Shown here in pieces: positions 17,521 to 27,210 of a stretch of DNA of 64,000 nt (its first letter is position 1; every line of letters begins with the position of its first letter). The position numbers were made by a program, and so were the translations under genes. This DNA comes from an uncultured Piscinibacter sp. Lineage in GTDB: Bacteria > Pseudomonadota > Gammaproteobacteria > Burkholderiales > Burkholderiaceae_C. The notes under the pieces are model-generated. The model did not search any database. It worked only from the letters and a program-made list of their open reading frames with translations, and was not told the origin of the DNA. The DNA lies in the NCBI RefSeq assembly GCF_937952055.1, contig NZ_CALFYO010000020.1:248001-312000 (forward strand). Reading direction: 5' to 3'.

Positions 17521-17963
17521 CCGGCTGCGCGAAAGGAACTTCGCCCAGGCCGTGGCGTGCGCCGCCGCACGCCGGCGATCCCGAAGGATCAGCAGCACGA
17601 TCGTCGGGCCGCTGAAGAGCAGGTGCCAGTCCTGCGGCACGCTGAGCATGAAGGCGGCGCTGCCACCCACGAGCGACCATGCCAGCGGATTGACCAGCAG
17701 CCGGCGTGGGACAGGCGCCGACGTGAGCAGCAGCGCGCCGAGGTTGAAGAGCGTCACGGGGCACGGCGTCATGCCGAAAGTCGGCTGTTCGTGTGCCCGA
17801 AGACCAGTCGGCGCCCGGCGACACCGGCGACGAGGAACGGAAGGCCCTGCACCACGAACAGCGCGCCGAAAGCCAGCGCCGCCGGGTTGATCCGCGCAAG
17901 GAAGAGTCCGTGGTAGGCCACACCGGTCAACAGCAGCCGGCCGAACGCTCGGTTTCGAACCAT
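17479..17963 (-). pseudogene. Internally deleted DUF6064-like membrane protein gene
   Basis: On the minus strand, RNRAFGRLLLTGVAYHGLF-ARINPAALAFGALFVVQG runs into a stop at 17769. Overlapping it in another frame is MTPCPVTLFNLGALLLTSAP followed by LAWSLVGGSAAFMLSVPQDW. These two blocks are the middle and the C-terminal part of DUF6064-type integral membrane proteins, normally separated by about 50 residues that are absent here. The N-terminal third is also missing. I read it as a decayed gene. Confidence 0.5.
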
Positions 17964-18225
17964 TCGCGGACAGTGTGCATGGGCGGTTGAAGCGCCGTCT
18001 CCATGGACGATGGCATCAGGCCGGGCCTGCCGGCCGACGTTGGAATCGCGGCCGCAGCAGCGCTTCGTCCTCGATGGCGTGGCATCGATCCAGTCGGATG
18101 CGGCCCGCCGATCGGCGACATGATGACGGGATCGCCGTCGCCGCGAGAGCAAGATGGCGCCGCGACCCTCGCGGGTGCGGCACCATCACTCCAGCTTCCT
18201 CGACAGTGCTCGAACGCGCCGACGC

Positions 18226-19605
18226 TTACGGCATGGACGCGGCAACTGCCGCAGGCACATTCAGCATGCCTTGCCCGAACACCTGGCGGTCGCCCAGCGA
18301 CTCGGCGGTGTCCTTGAGGATCGAGGCCACGGCGTTCGCATTGAGGCTGGGGTTGACATCAAACATCAGACCCGCGGCAGCCGAGACATGAGGCGTCGCC
18401 ATGGACGTACCGCCCTTCCAGCCATAGCCGACGGCGCAGGACGCAGTGGCGGCGCAGAAGGGGTTGGGGCTGACGATCGTGCTCAGCACCAGGTACTCGG
18501 CCCAATTGGCGGGCCGGTTCGCATCGCAAGTGCCGATCTGGCCGCAGTCGCCGCCAGGCGCGGACAGCGTCACCGCAGCGCCCTGGTTCGAGTAGAACGC
18601 CTGGATGTCGACGGACACGCCCGGCTGGTAGCGCGGGTTGGGCTGGATGCCGGTCGCGGCCACGTTGATGATGCCCGGGATGTCGCCAGGGACGTGGACG
18701 AGCGTGCCATTCACGTCGAGCCCCTCGTTGCCCGCCGAAGCGACCATTGCCGTGCCCATCTTGAGCACCGCGTTGGCAACGCGCTTCTCTGCGGCGACGA
18801 AGGTCGCCAGGTCGCTCGTCCCTTGGCCACCGTATTGACCGACCCTGCCCAGGCTCATCGAAATGACCTGGAACCCTCTCGCAGCGGCGTCCAGCATGGC
18901 CATCCAGCGGCTCGAGGAATATGCGCACACGCCGCAGCCCGGGACGGGCTCGAACGTGTTGTAGCCTGCCAAGCCAAGGTTCGGTCCGACGCCGACGACG
19001 CGCCCCCCGCCGAAGGCCGCGGCGATCGTGCCCGCAACGTGCGTGCCATGGTCGCTGTAAGCCGGGTAGGGATTGCAGGCGCCGTCCGCGAACGAGCCTG
19101 CCGACGTGTAGCAGTCGGCGTACACCACGTTCGGTGCGAGATCAGGATGGTTCCAGGCGATTCCCGTGTCGATGACGGCGACGACGGTGCTGTGGCTGCC
19201 TGTGCGACCTGCGGCCCACGCGGCGGGCGCACCGACACGCTGGACGCCCCAAACCAAGCCACCGTTGTACAGGTCGTCGGCGGCCGTCGGTCCCTCGAGC
19301 GGGGCTTGCGCGACCACTGCGGGCAGCGTCCACGGCACGTCATGGTCCACACCGGCCACGCCGGTCATGCGCGCGGCAGCGGCGATGAAGTCAGGCCGAT
19401 CGGAGCTCACGATCGCAATCCCCACCTTGGGCAAGGAGGCGACCAGGTTGCCACCAACGGCTGCGATCTGTTGCGCCGCGGCGGCGGGAACTGCGGCCTG
19501 CTTGTACATCACGACGTACCGAGAGCCCTGCGCCACGGCGCTGCTCATCGAGACCGCCATTGCGGCGGTGACGCCTACCAGTGCGAAGAGAGACTTCCTG
19601 ATCAT
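18226..19605 (-). CDS. Secreted subtilisin-family serine protease (S8)
   Basis: 459 residues. Signal peptide 1-26 (ALVGVTAAMAVSMSSAVAQ), a short I9-like propeptide region (YVVMYKQAAV to VDHDVPW), then the catalytic domain. Asp146 is in VVAVIDTGI, His186 in DHGTHVAGT, the oxyanion Asn293 in SAGNEG and Ser401 in GGTSMATPHV. Several Cys pairs (CYTS, CNPY, CGVCAY, CGQIGTC) fit an extracellular disulfide-bonded enzyme. Start 19605 is chosen because GGAGGT lies nine bases upstream and the signal peptide follows at once. Stand-alone gene; substrate unknown. Confidence 0.92.
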   Translation of the reverse strand: MIRKSLFALVGVTAAMAVSMSSAVAQGSRYVVMYKQAAVPAAAAQQIAAVGGNLVASLPKVGIAIVSSDRPDFIAAAARMTGVAGVDHDVPWTLPAVVAQAPLEGPTAADDLYNGGLVWGVQRVGAPAAWAAGRTGSHSTVVAVIDTGIAWNHPDLAPNVVYADCYTSAGSFADGACNPYPAYSDHGTHVAGTIAAAFGGGRVVGVGPNLGLAGYNTFEPVPGCGVCAYSSSRWMAMLDAAARGFQVISMSLGRVGQYGGQGTSDLATFVAAEKRVANAVLKMGTAMVASAGNEGLDVNGTLVHVPGDIPGIINVAATGIQPNPRYQPGVSVDIQAFYSNQGAAVTLSAPGGDCGQIGTCDANRPANWAEYLVLSTIVSPNPFCAATASCAVGYGWKGGTSMATPHVSAAAGLMFDVNPSLNANAVASILKDTAESLGDRQVFGQGMLNVPAAVAASMP

Positions 19606-20138
19606 GCTGAATGACCTCCAAGGTTGAAGCGACCCACGAAAATGTTTGGCGACCCCGCGACGAGACACGAATGCGATCGTGGGTGCGACTCAACTGCTTG
19701 TCGAATTCGACGCGATCAGCCCACGGCACTCCGCGCCGAGACAACAAGCATCGCGCTCGCAAGGTGTGTGCAAGAAGATCGACCCTGCAGTGGCTGAGCT
19801 GACGGACATGAGACCCCGATGGGTTGAGTTCGCCCGAACTGGAAGCAGTCATCCGCCCGGCGCCGCCTTGTCGGCCGACCTCGACCGCACGCTTCGCGAG
19901 TTCAGCGGTCGCTCGTGGCGCGGACCTTCGGGCGACCGGCCTCGGCGAAGGCCAACGTTCGGCCCGCAAGCACGAACGTCTCAGTTCAGTCTGCAGCGGC
20001 CGTCCGACAGACCACTCCGAGCGCCCGCCTCTGACCGATCTCAGACCCATAACGCCCGTGCCCCTCATCGAGCCTAGGATTTCCAGCGCGCACATGGCGA
20101 GCTGCATGCGCGGCTGTTCCTCGAGTTCCGGTTCATCG
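19606..20138. other. Intergenic stretch without a recognisable gene
   Basis: 533 bp between two minus-strand genes. The protease Shine-Dalgarno is at its left edge. The rest carries stop-interrupted frames with no coding bias I can recognise and no clear terminator. Confidence 0.5.
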
Positions 20139-21260
20139 CTACGGCGCAGTCGGCCCGGCGACCCACGGATAGGCGGACTGCTGCATCTCGGCCAGGCCAA
20201 CGGCCGTGATGTAATCGTTCAGCCCCTGGATCGAGTACGGCGGCGCTTCGGAGCCGACCGCGATGTTCGGCTCCGGGTCGGTGGACATGAGCAGCTGCAG
20301 GAAGGCCTGCGCGGCAAACGAGGCCGGCACCCCGTTGGCCGTCATGGCGCGCACCGCCCCGAGAAAGGCCTGGAAATTGGGGTCGTACGGGGCATCGCCG
20401 TTGGCGTCAACCGGCTGCAGAAAGATCGGCCTCGTGCCCAGGGCCAGATCGGTGCTGACCGGCTGTGGGTTCACGGTGGAGACCCGGATCCCGATCTGTG
20501 CCGCATCCAGGAGGCCGCGCAGGCAGTTGGCATAGGCCAGCAGTGCCCGCTTGCCCGCGGTGTAGGCGTGGTAGTAGCTGGTGCCCGGCTCGCTTCCACC
20601 CACCCCGTAGGCCGCCACCGACGTGGTGAAGATGATGCGGCCGTAGCCCGCCGCGGCGCGTGCCGCAACCGCGTTGAGCAAGCCACTGGTGACCGCGACG
20701 TGCCCGCCGTAGAGCGTGGCCGAGGCCAGCCCGATGCCGCCGAAGAAGGCGCCGGCCTCGACAGGTATGACGCTGCCCAGTGCGAAGCGCCCGGCATTGT
20801 TCACGAGCATGTCGATGCCGCCATTGCCGACCACCTCGGGCCGGGCCTGCACCGTCGCGAGAAAGGTGTTGATCGAGGCCGGGTCGGCGAGATCGAGCGG
20901 CAGCAGCGTGAACGGATGCCCGGGGTAGGCACCGGGCTGGCGCGACGTGCCGATGACCGTGACCCCCGCCTGCTGGAGGGCCAGGCCGGTCGCCCGCCCC
21001 ATGCCGCGTGAGGCTCCCGTGATCACCGCCACCTTGCCCGCGAGACTCAGCCCGGGGACAAAGGTCGCCTTGGGATAGTACTTCGGCTTCGCTCGAACCT
21101 GGAACGGCAGGGGGTCGGCTTTGGCCGCACCCGTTGCCAGCAGCGCATGCGCCACCGCGCCGCTCGTCACGAGCCCCGCAAGCAGCTGGCGCTTGGTCAT
21201 CGACTTCGGTGCCGCAGCACCGGTATCTTGATTGATGGGTCCGGGCGTCTTGTCAGCCAT
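20139..21260 (-). CDS. Short-chain dehydrogenase/reductase with exported-type N-terminus
   Basis: 373 residues. After a polar start comes a hydrophobic segment (LLAGLVTSGAVAHALLATGAAKA, about residues 24-46) resembling a signal or membrane anchor. Then the SDR fold: GKVAVITGASRGMGRATG cofactor loop, LVNNAGRF (NNAG), the Ser of FTTSVAAYG, and YHAYTAGKRAL (Y-x3-K). Start 21260 has AAGGAG upstream. Divergent from the AfsR-like regulator, its probable controller. A periplasmic or membrane-tethered SDR is unusual, as the cofactor would have to be supplied outside the cytoplasm unless the segment is only an anchor. Confidence 0.82.
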   Translation of the reverse strand: MADKTPGPINQDTGAAAPKSMTKRQLLAGLVTSGAVAHALLATGAAKADPLPFQVRAKPKYYPKATFVPGLSLAGKVAVITGASRGMGRATGLALQQAGVTVIGTSRQPGAYPGHPFTLLPLDLADPASINTFLATVQARPEVVGNGGIDMLVNNAGRFALGSVIPVEAGAFFGGIGLASATLYGGHVAVTSGLLNAVAARAAAGYGRIIFTTSVAAYGVGGSEPGTSYYHAYTAGKRALLAYANCLRGLLDAAQIGIRVSTVNPQPVSTDLALGTRPIFLQPVDANGDAPYDPNFQAFLGAVRAMTANGVPASFAAQAFLQLLMSTDPEPNIAVGSEAPPYSIQGLNDYITAVGLAEMQQSAYPWVAGPTAP

Positions 21261-21613
21261 GTCAACTCTCCTTGTTGAAGCGTTTACCCGCGGCGGAAGG
21301 GATCGAAAACCGGTGGCGGGTGGGCGCCACCTGGGCGGCGCCGGCCGCGCTCGGCAGCGCCGCGACAAAGAGCCGATGACACGTGCGCATGGTGGCTTGT
21401 CCTTGCTCGAGGGTGCTGGATGGGTCGCCCCACTGTGCGCCGGTCATGGTGCGACGTCCTGTAGCCGCCTTAAACGTTCCAAAACCGTGCCGGCCGCGGC
21501 AGCGGCGTGCTGGCCATGGCTGGCACGAGCGGCAAGCGGGTCGCGATCCACCGGCGGCGGCAGAGCAACCGCGGCGGCGGCCGCCCGCCGGGGCCGCGCC
21601 GCTAGACTTCGGC
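21261..21613. other. Divergent intergenic region (SDR / AfsR-like regulator)
   Basis: 353 bp that must hold both promoters. On the minus strand a 42-codon frame from about 21389 (MRTCHRLFVAALPSAAGAAQ) stops just at the SDR ribosome-binding site; it may be a leader peptide or chance. A less GC-rich patch lies near 21470-21485. Confidence 0.4.
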
Positions 21614-24229
21614 ATGCGCTTTGACTACGTCATGGGCCCGGTCTCCATCAGGCCCAATGAGCGCTGCGTCTACGTGCACGGCCAACCGCTGGCGCTGGGC
21701 GCCCGGGCCTTCGACCTGCTGCTGGCGCTGGTCGAGCGCCGCGACCGCGTGGTCGGCAAGGAAGAACTGCTGGCCCTCGTCTGGCCCGGTGCCGTGGTGG
21801 AGGAAGGCAACCTGTCGGTGCAGGTCAGCACCCTGCGCAAGGCACTGGGCGAGAAGGTCATCTCGACGGTGCCCGGGCGGGGCTACCGCTTCACGGCGCA
21901 GGTGGTCGAACAGGCGCCCAGCGGCGCGCCACCGGCCGAGGTTCGCGGCCCGGCGGCGGCCGCGTTGCCGGTTCCCGGCCCCGAGGCCGGACGCGGCGGC
22001 TGGTTGCCGGCGGCAATGACGCCGCTGCTGGGCCGTGCCGCCGCCCTGGCCGAAACGCAGGCGCTGCTGCCCACGACGCGTTGCCTCACGCTCGTCGGTG
22101 CCGGCGGCGCGGGCAAGACCCGGCTCGCGCTGGCCCTGGCCGACGCCGTTCGCAGCCACTACCCCGGTGGTGTCTGGTGGATCGGTCTGGACGCGTTGAG
22201 CGACCCGGTGCTGCTGCCCCAGGTCGTGGCCGGCGCCGTCGGCGGCACCGACCTCCGCACTCCCCCGGTGGCGCTGCTCAAGAAGCGTCTGGCCGGCCGC
22301 GCGACGCTGCTGGTGGTGGACAACTGCGAGCACCTCGTGGAGGCCTGCGCCGATCTGGCCGTGCGTCTGCTGCGCGAGCTGCCCCAGCTGCAACTGCTCG
22401 CCACGAGCCGCGAGTCGCTGCGCATCGCCGGCGAGGTGGTGTGGAGCGTGCCGCCGCTTGACGTACCCGACGCCGCCGATCCCGCTGGCGCCGGCACCGC
22501 GCGTCTGGGCGCCTTGGCCCAGGTGCCATCGGTGCAGCTGCTGGTCGAGCGCATCCGGCAGCACAACACCGGCTTCGCGCTCGCGCCCGACAACGCAGTG
22601 CCGCTGGCGCAGATCTGCCGCGGCCTCGAAGGCCTGCCGCTGGCGCTGGAGCTCGTGGCCGCCCAGGTGGGGCCACGCACACTGGCCCAGGTGGCGGCCC
22701 GGTTGGACCGCAGTCTCGGCCTGCTGAACGTGGGCACGCGCGGCGGCATGCACCACCACCAGACCATGGCCGCGGCCATCGACTGGGGTTTCCGGCTGCT
22801 CGGCGAGCCCGACCAATCGGTGTTCCTGCGGCTGTCGATCTTTCTGGGCGGCTGGACCCTCGAGAGCGCGGCTGCCGCCTGCGAAGACCTGGAGCTGGGT
22901 GCCGAACCGTTGGCCGACGTGATGGGCCGGCTGCTGCGCGCGTCGATGGTGCTGGCCCGGCCGACAGCCGCCCCCCCCGATTCGCTGCGCTTCCGCATGC
23001 TGGAACCCATCCGCCAGTTCGGCCTGGCGCAGCTGGAAGAGCAGGGGCAGGTGGACGCCGTGAAGCAACAGGTGCTGCACTGGTACGGGGTGCGAGGCAA
23101 GCGCCTGGCGGCCCAACTGGGCGGGCCGCAGCAGGCGGCCGGCTACGCCGATCTGGCCGCGGAGTTCGACAACCTGCGCGCGTTGCTGTCATGGAGCCGC
23201 CACCACGATCTCGCCAGCGGGATGCAGTTGGCTTCCGACCTGTGGCGCTTCTGGCAGGTGCAGGGCCATGCTCAGGAAATGCTGGACTGGTTCGACGAGG
23301 TGCTGCCGCAGGCCGAAACGCGGGCGCTGCCCGAACGGCTGCGCGCCGAGGCCAGCAACGCCGCTGGCACGATGGCCCGGACCTGCGGCCAGTACGACAA
23401 GGCCCGCAGCCTGTACGAGGCCGCGCTGGCCCTGCAACGCCGCCTGGGCAGCCGCAGGGGCGAGGCGATCGTGCTGAACAACCTGTGCCTGATCGCCCGC
23501 GACCGGTACGACCATGCCGCCGTGTTGCAGCAGGGCAGCACGAGCCTGGCCCTCGCGCGCGAGATCGGCGACCGCAACCTCGAAGGGCTGGCCCTGATGC
23601 ACCTGGGCACCGCCCTGCGCGGCCTGGACCGGCCGGCCGACGCCGAAGCCAGCTTCCGCCAGAGCCTGGAGATCTTCGTCGCACTGGGCGAGCAGCGGGC
23701 TCAGGGTGCGCTGCGCAACTTCCTGGGCAATCTCGCGTTGGCGGAGGGCCGCTGGTCCGAGGCCGAACGCGCCTTCCAGGAAGGCCTGGCCCTGAACCAG
23801 ACGCTGCAGGACTTCTGGGGCCTGGGCATCTCCAGCTGCAACCTGGCGACGCTGCAGGCAGCCCGTGGCGACGACGGCGCGGCTCGGGAGCTGCTGCTGC
23901 GCAGCCTGGCGCACTACCGCCGCTCCGGCGCCCGGCATGGGGTGGAAGAGTGCTTCGAGCTCCTGGCGCGCCTGGAGCGGCGGAGGGGCGAATGGCTGCG
24001 CGCGGCATGGTGCTGGGGCGTGGTGGAGCGGCTCGAACGTGACATGGGCAAGCAGCTTCCGACCGCCCTGCAGGCGCGGCGCGACGCGGAGATCAGCGCG
24101 TTCAAGGGTGCGCTGCCGGAGGCGGAGTTCCGCACCGCCCACACGCAGGGGCAGCAGGTGGCGCTGGCGGACGCGTTTGCCACCGTGCTGAGCCACGCGG
24201 GCTCGTCGCCAGCCCGCCAGCCCCACTGA
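21614..24229 (+). CDS. AfsR/MalT-like transcriptional regulator: wHTH, NB-ARC ATPase, TPR
   Basis: 871 residues. Residues 1-100 are an OmpR-type winged helix (LALGARAFDLLLALVERRDRVVGKEELL, SVQVSTLRKALG, IISTVPGRGYRF-like end). A Pro/Ala linker is followed by a STAND/NB-ARC ATPase with P-loop LVGAGGAGKTRL at about 159-170, Walker B LLVVDNCEH, and the ATSRESLRIAGE segment. From about 520 to 860 come TPR-like helices (repeats with LNNLCLIARD, LMHLGTALRG, LRNFLGNLAL). Start 21614 is the first Met ahead of the DNA-binding domain. Divergent from the SDR gene. The ligand is unknown. Confidence 0.88.
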   Translation: MRFDYVMGPVSIRPNERCVYVHGQPLALGARAFDLLLALVERRDRVVGKEELLALVWPGAVVEEGNLSVQVSTLRKALGEKVISTVPGRGYRFTAQVVEQAPSGAPPAEVRGPAAAALPVPGPEAGRGGWLPAAMTPLLGRAAALAETQALLPTTRCLTLVGAGGAGKTRLALALADAVRSHYPGGVWWIGLDALSDPVLLPQVVAGAVGGTDLRTPPVALLKKRLAGRATLLVVDNCEHLVEACADLAVRLLRELPQLQLLATSRESLRIAGEVVWSVPPLDVPDAADPAGAGTARLGALAQVPSVQLLVERIRQHNTGFALAPDNAVPLAQICRGLEGLPLALELVAAQVGPRTLAQVAARLDRSLGLLNVGTRGGMHHHQTMAAAIDWGFRLLGEPDQSVFLRLSIFLGGWTLESAAAACEDLELGAEPLADVMGRLLRASMVLARPTAAPPDSLRFRMLEPIRQFGLAQLEEQGQVDAVKQQVLHWYGVRGKRLAAQLGGPQQAAGYADLAAEFDNLRALLSWSRHHDLASGMQLASDLWRFWQVQGHAQEMLDWFDEVLPQAETRALPERLRAEASNAAGTMARTCGQYDKARSLYEAALALQRRLGSRRGEAIVLNNLCLIARDRYDHAAVLQQGSTSLALAREIGDRNLEGLALMHLGTALRGLDRPADAEASFRQSLEIFVALGEQRAQGALRNFLGNLALAEGRWSEAERAFQEGLALNQTLQDFWGLGISSCNLATLQAARGDDGAARELLLRSLAHYRRSGARHGVEECFELLARLERRRGEWLRAAWCWGVVERLERDMGKQLPTALQARRDAEISAFKGALPEAEFRTAHTQGQQVALADAFATVLSHAGSSPARQPH

Positions 24230-24918
24230 TCGGGCCGTTTCGTCGGCCGGGGCAGCGCTCACGGTGCCCCGTCGCCGTGCGCCGCCGGTTTGGGAAGGTC
24301 TCGGACGGCTCAAGGACGCGGCGCCGGCAGGTCACGCACGGTGGCGGCACCGCGGGCTCGTGGACCCTCCCGATCGCCGTATCTCACCCGGACAGAACAG
24401 GGGCGACACGCACGGGCCGTGGCTCTGCCACGGCTGTGCGCGATCGCGATGTGGCCACGCCTGTGCCGGTGCCGGTGCCCCAGACGCTGGCACTGGCGGC
24501 CTGGGGCGCCACGGGCATGGCGAGCCGGACGCGACGTCGTCGAGACCGTGACGCGTCGGGCGCTCGGACGCTTTGGCGTGCCGAGCCCGCAAGATGCCGT
24601 CTGACTTCGGCAGTGCGCGGCTCGGTACTCTGCGCCGCCCACGCTGGCGCAGACGAGGACAGGTGTCGCTCGAAGACGCCTTCGCAGCCCTGCGGCGCGA
24701 CGAGCCGGCGAGTTCAGGCCCCTGAGCGAGGCTGGAGCCCCGGTTCGTCGCACCGGTGCTGCCGACCCCAGCGGCTTAAGAACAATTTGGACGGCTACAG
24801 GACACCGGCCGATGAGGCCGCGCACAGTGGCGCATCGGTCGGCACGATGCCGGCTCTGCCTTCAGGCTCGACTCCGGAGGAGCCATGAGTGCCTACATCA
24901 TGCGGTGCTCGGCGCACG
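24230..24918. other. Intergenic stretch without a recognisable gene
   Basis: 689 bp. Several frames stay open because of GC content, but none shows a known domain or plausible composition. A 13-codon frame with a good Shine-Dalgarno (GGAGGAGCC before ATG at 24884) ends just inside the next gene and might be a leader. No strong hairpin was seen. Confidence 0.45.
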
Positions 24919-25668
24919 ATGGCTGACGCCGATCGGCATGCGCCAGCGCCACCGGCCGCCAGCGACGCCCCCGGCTGCGGCATGAGCGCGTGCGCCACCA
25001 CGCCCGAGGACATCTTGGCTTTCTGGTTCCCCGACGGCGACACGCCCACGGCTCAGGAACACCAGCGTCTGTGGCACTGGCGGCTGCACGGCGGTGCACA
25101 CCAGGAGGTGGTGGCCCGCTTCTCGACGTTGACCGCGCTCGCCGCAGCCGGCGAGCTCGACGACTGGGCGCACGCCCCAAGGGGCCGGCTGGCCTTGATC
25201 CTGATCCTCGACGCATTCGTCCGCGCGATAGGGTCGGGCACGCCGCGCGCCTATGCCGGCGAGGATCGCGCACTCGACCTCTGCCTGCAGGGGCTGGCCA
25301 ACCGGCACTTCGACGCGCTGCCCACCGTCTGGCACAAGGCCACGTTCCTGACACCGCTGGAACAGGCCGAAGGGGACGATCCGGCCCGGCACCTGGCGAA
25401 CCTGGAGGCGGCCATCATCCTCGCCGACCGGCTGGTCGGCCAGTCGCCTGCCGAACTGCGACCCTGGTACGAGATGCGCGCCGGCCAGCTGCGCCGGCAC
25501 CACGCGGTCATCGCGCGCTTCGGCCGCTACCCGCACCGCAATGCCATCCTCGGACGTGCGAGCACGCCGCAGGAACTGGCTTTCGTCGCCAGCGGCGACC
25601 TGCAGCCGACCGAGCCGGCCGGTCGCGAGCACGACCGGCTCCGCGACCGTCAGCGCAGCCCACGGTGA
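24919..25668 (+). CDS. DUF924 family protein
   Basis: 249 residues. Matches the DUF924 pattern of all-helical cytoplasmic proteins: PEDILAFWFPDG near the start, VARFSTLTALAAAGELDDWAHAPRGRLALILILDAFVRA in the middle, and HHAVIARFGRYPHRNAILGRASTPQEL near the end. The usual LDQFPRN reads LDAFVRA here, and there are about 30 extra N-terminal and 30 extra C-terminal residues. The start could also be internal (MSACATT). No function is established for the family. Confidence 0.78.
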   Translation: MADADRHAPAPPAASDAPGCGMSACATTPEDILAFWFPDGDTPTAQEHQRLWHWRLHGGAHQEVVARFSTLTALAAAGELDDWAHAPRGRLALILILDAFVRAIGSGTPRAYAGEDRALDLCLQGLANRHFDALPTVWHKATFLTPLEQAEGDDPARHLANLEAAIILADRLVGQSPAELRPWYEMRAGQLRRHHAVIARFGRYPHRNAILGRASTPQELAFVASGDLQPTEPAGREHDRLRDRQRSPR

Positions 25669-25866
25669 GCGACGGCACTCGACCCAAAGGCGTGAGCCGT
25701 CGCCGGAAGAAGCGGACCTAAGCTCAGCCGAGCACGGACTTGCGCGAATACCAAGTCGAAGCGATTTGTACGCCTGCCTCAGGTGTGTGCATAGCCCCCA
25801 CCAGCCCGGGTTCGGGCGGGGGCTGACGGCCGTCGAGCGCTGGGCGCGGTCGAGCCTGGTCAACGC

Positions 25867-27210
25867 TCATCGCGTCACGGCTGAGAGGTGCTTGGCGAGC
25901 GCGTGATAGGCCGGCAATGAGGTCGGGTCAATTGCCGCGTTGCCCGCCACCGGGTGCGATGCGAACCGCACGATCACCATCTCCGCCTTCGGGTCGATGT
26001 AGACCGTCTGGCCATGCACGCCGCGGGCGGCGAAAGCGCCATGCTCGTTGTGCGTGACCCACCACATGTTGCGGTAGCTCCAGCCCGGCAGCTGCGCGTA
26101 GCCGGCCTTGGCGAAGTCCGCTTGGCTGCCACCGCGGCGAATGTCCGCCACGGCCATCGCCGGCACGATCTGGCGGCCGTTGAAGGCACCGTTGTTGCGG
26201 ATCATCTCGCCAAACCGTGCCAGGTCGCGCAGCCCGGTACTCAGGCCGCCACCCGCGAACGGCGTGCCGATGGAGTCCACCGACATGTAGGCGTCCTGCT
26301 CGGCACCCATCGGAGCCCAGATGCGCTCGGACAGCAGCTGTGCCACCGACTTGCCGGTCACTCGGGCCAGGATCCAGCCCAGGGCGTCGGTGTTGGCGGT
26401 GCGGTAGTGGAAGGCCTCGCCATGCACGCCCTCGGGCTTCACGGTCTGCAGGAACTCGTAGTAGCTGCGCGGGCCGGTGTAGTCCTTGGGCTTGGGCAGC
26501 GGGTTGCCGGCCGCGCCGTGGGCCCAGACCTCGGCGTTCGGGTCCGCGTAGTTCTCGCTGAACTTGATGCCCGTGGTCATGTCCATGACCTGGCGCACCG
26601 TGGCGCTGCCGAAGGCCGACGGCGCGAGCTCCGGCACGTAGTGGTCCACGCGCTTGGCGGCGTCCAGCGTGCCTTCGGCCACCAGCATCGCCGCCAGCGT
26701 GCCGATGAAGGTCTTGGTCACCGACATCACGCCGTGCTGCCCCCCAGGCTTGAGCACGCCGAAGTAGCGCTCGTAGACGATGCGGCCCCGGTGCAGCACC
26801 ACGATGCCGTCGGTGTAGTTGGCGTCCAGCGACTGTCGCCAGGTCATGGTCCGGTCCGACCCCAGCGGCGTGAAGCGTACGCTGTCGATGTCGTCGCGCA
26901 GCGCCGCGGGCAGCGGCGCTGCGGGCCCGAGCCCACGCGACACGTTGACGGTCGGCATCAGCTGGCGAAAGTTGGACACCGTCCAGCGCATGGCCGGGAA
27001 TTTCCAGTACGAGCCGTCGTCGAAGCGGATGACACGGTCCGGCGGTGGCGGCGAGCCCACCATCCAGCCCAGCCGGGCGGGGTCGCTGGCCTGGGCGTCC
27101 GGGAAGCCTTGGGATCCAGCGTGGCCATCGCCGTTGGGTTGGGCAGCCATCGCAGCGGCGAAGGTGAACGTCAACGAAACGGTGGCGAGCAAGGACGACC
27201 GAGTGCTCAT
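25867..27210 (-). CDS. Exported serine hydrolase of the class C beta-lactamase/NylB family
   Basis: 447 residues with a signal peptide (1-23, ending AAMAAQ). The nucleophile motif SVTK places Ser163 and Lys166. The Tyr of the second motif lies in FHYRTANTDALG (about 275), and the third region reads GVHGQTVYIDP, as in 6-aminohexanoate-dimer hydrolase and related esterases rather than the KTG of true beta-lactamases. Likely a periplasmic esterase or amidase. Stand-alone gene; substrate not predictable. Confidence 0.87.
   Translation of the reverse strand: MSTRSSLLATVSLTFTFAAAMAAQPNGDGHAGSQGFPDAQASDPARLGWMVGSPPPPDRVIRFDDGSYWKFPAMRWTVSNFRQLMPTVNVSRGLGPAAPLPAALRDDIDSVRFTPLGSDRTMTWRQSLDANYTDGIVVLHRGRIVYERYFGVLKPGGQHGVMSVTKTFIGTLAAMLVAEGTLDAAKRVDHYVPELAPSAFGSATVRQVMDMTTGIKFSENYADPNAEVWAHGAAGNPLPKPKDYTGPRSYYEFLQTVKPEGVHGEAFHYRTANTDALGWILARVTGKSVAQLLSERIWAPMGAEQDAYMSVDSIGTPFAGGGLSTGLRDLARFGEMIRNNGAFNGRQIVPAMAVADIRRGGSQADFAKAGYAQLPGWSYRNMWWVTHNEHGAFAARGVHGQTVYIDPKAEMVIVRFASHPVAGNAAIDPTSLPAYHALAKHLSAVTR

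Noticed and set aside
19824..20077. Possible member of a degenerate intergenic repeat family, with similar-looking stretches near 27400, 31000 and 47800
   Set aside because: I could not align the stretches over more than short words by eye; a self-dot-plot would be needed.
24277..24888. 203-codon plus-strand open frame in the gap before the DUF924 gene
   Set aside because: Arg/Thr/Cys-rich, no Shine-Dalgarno and no recognisable motif.
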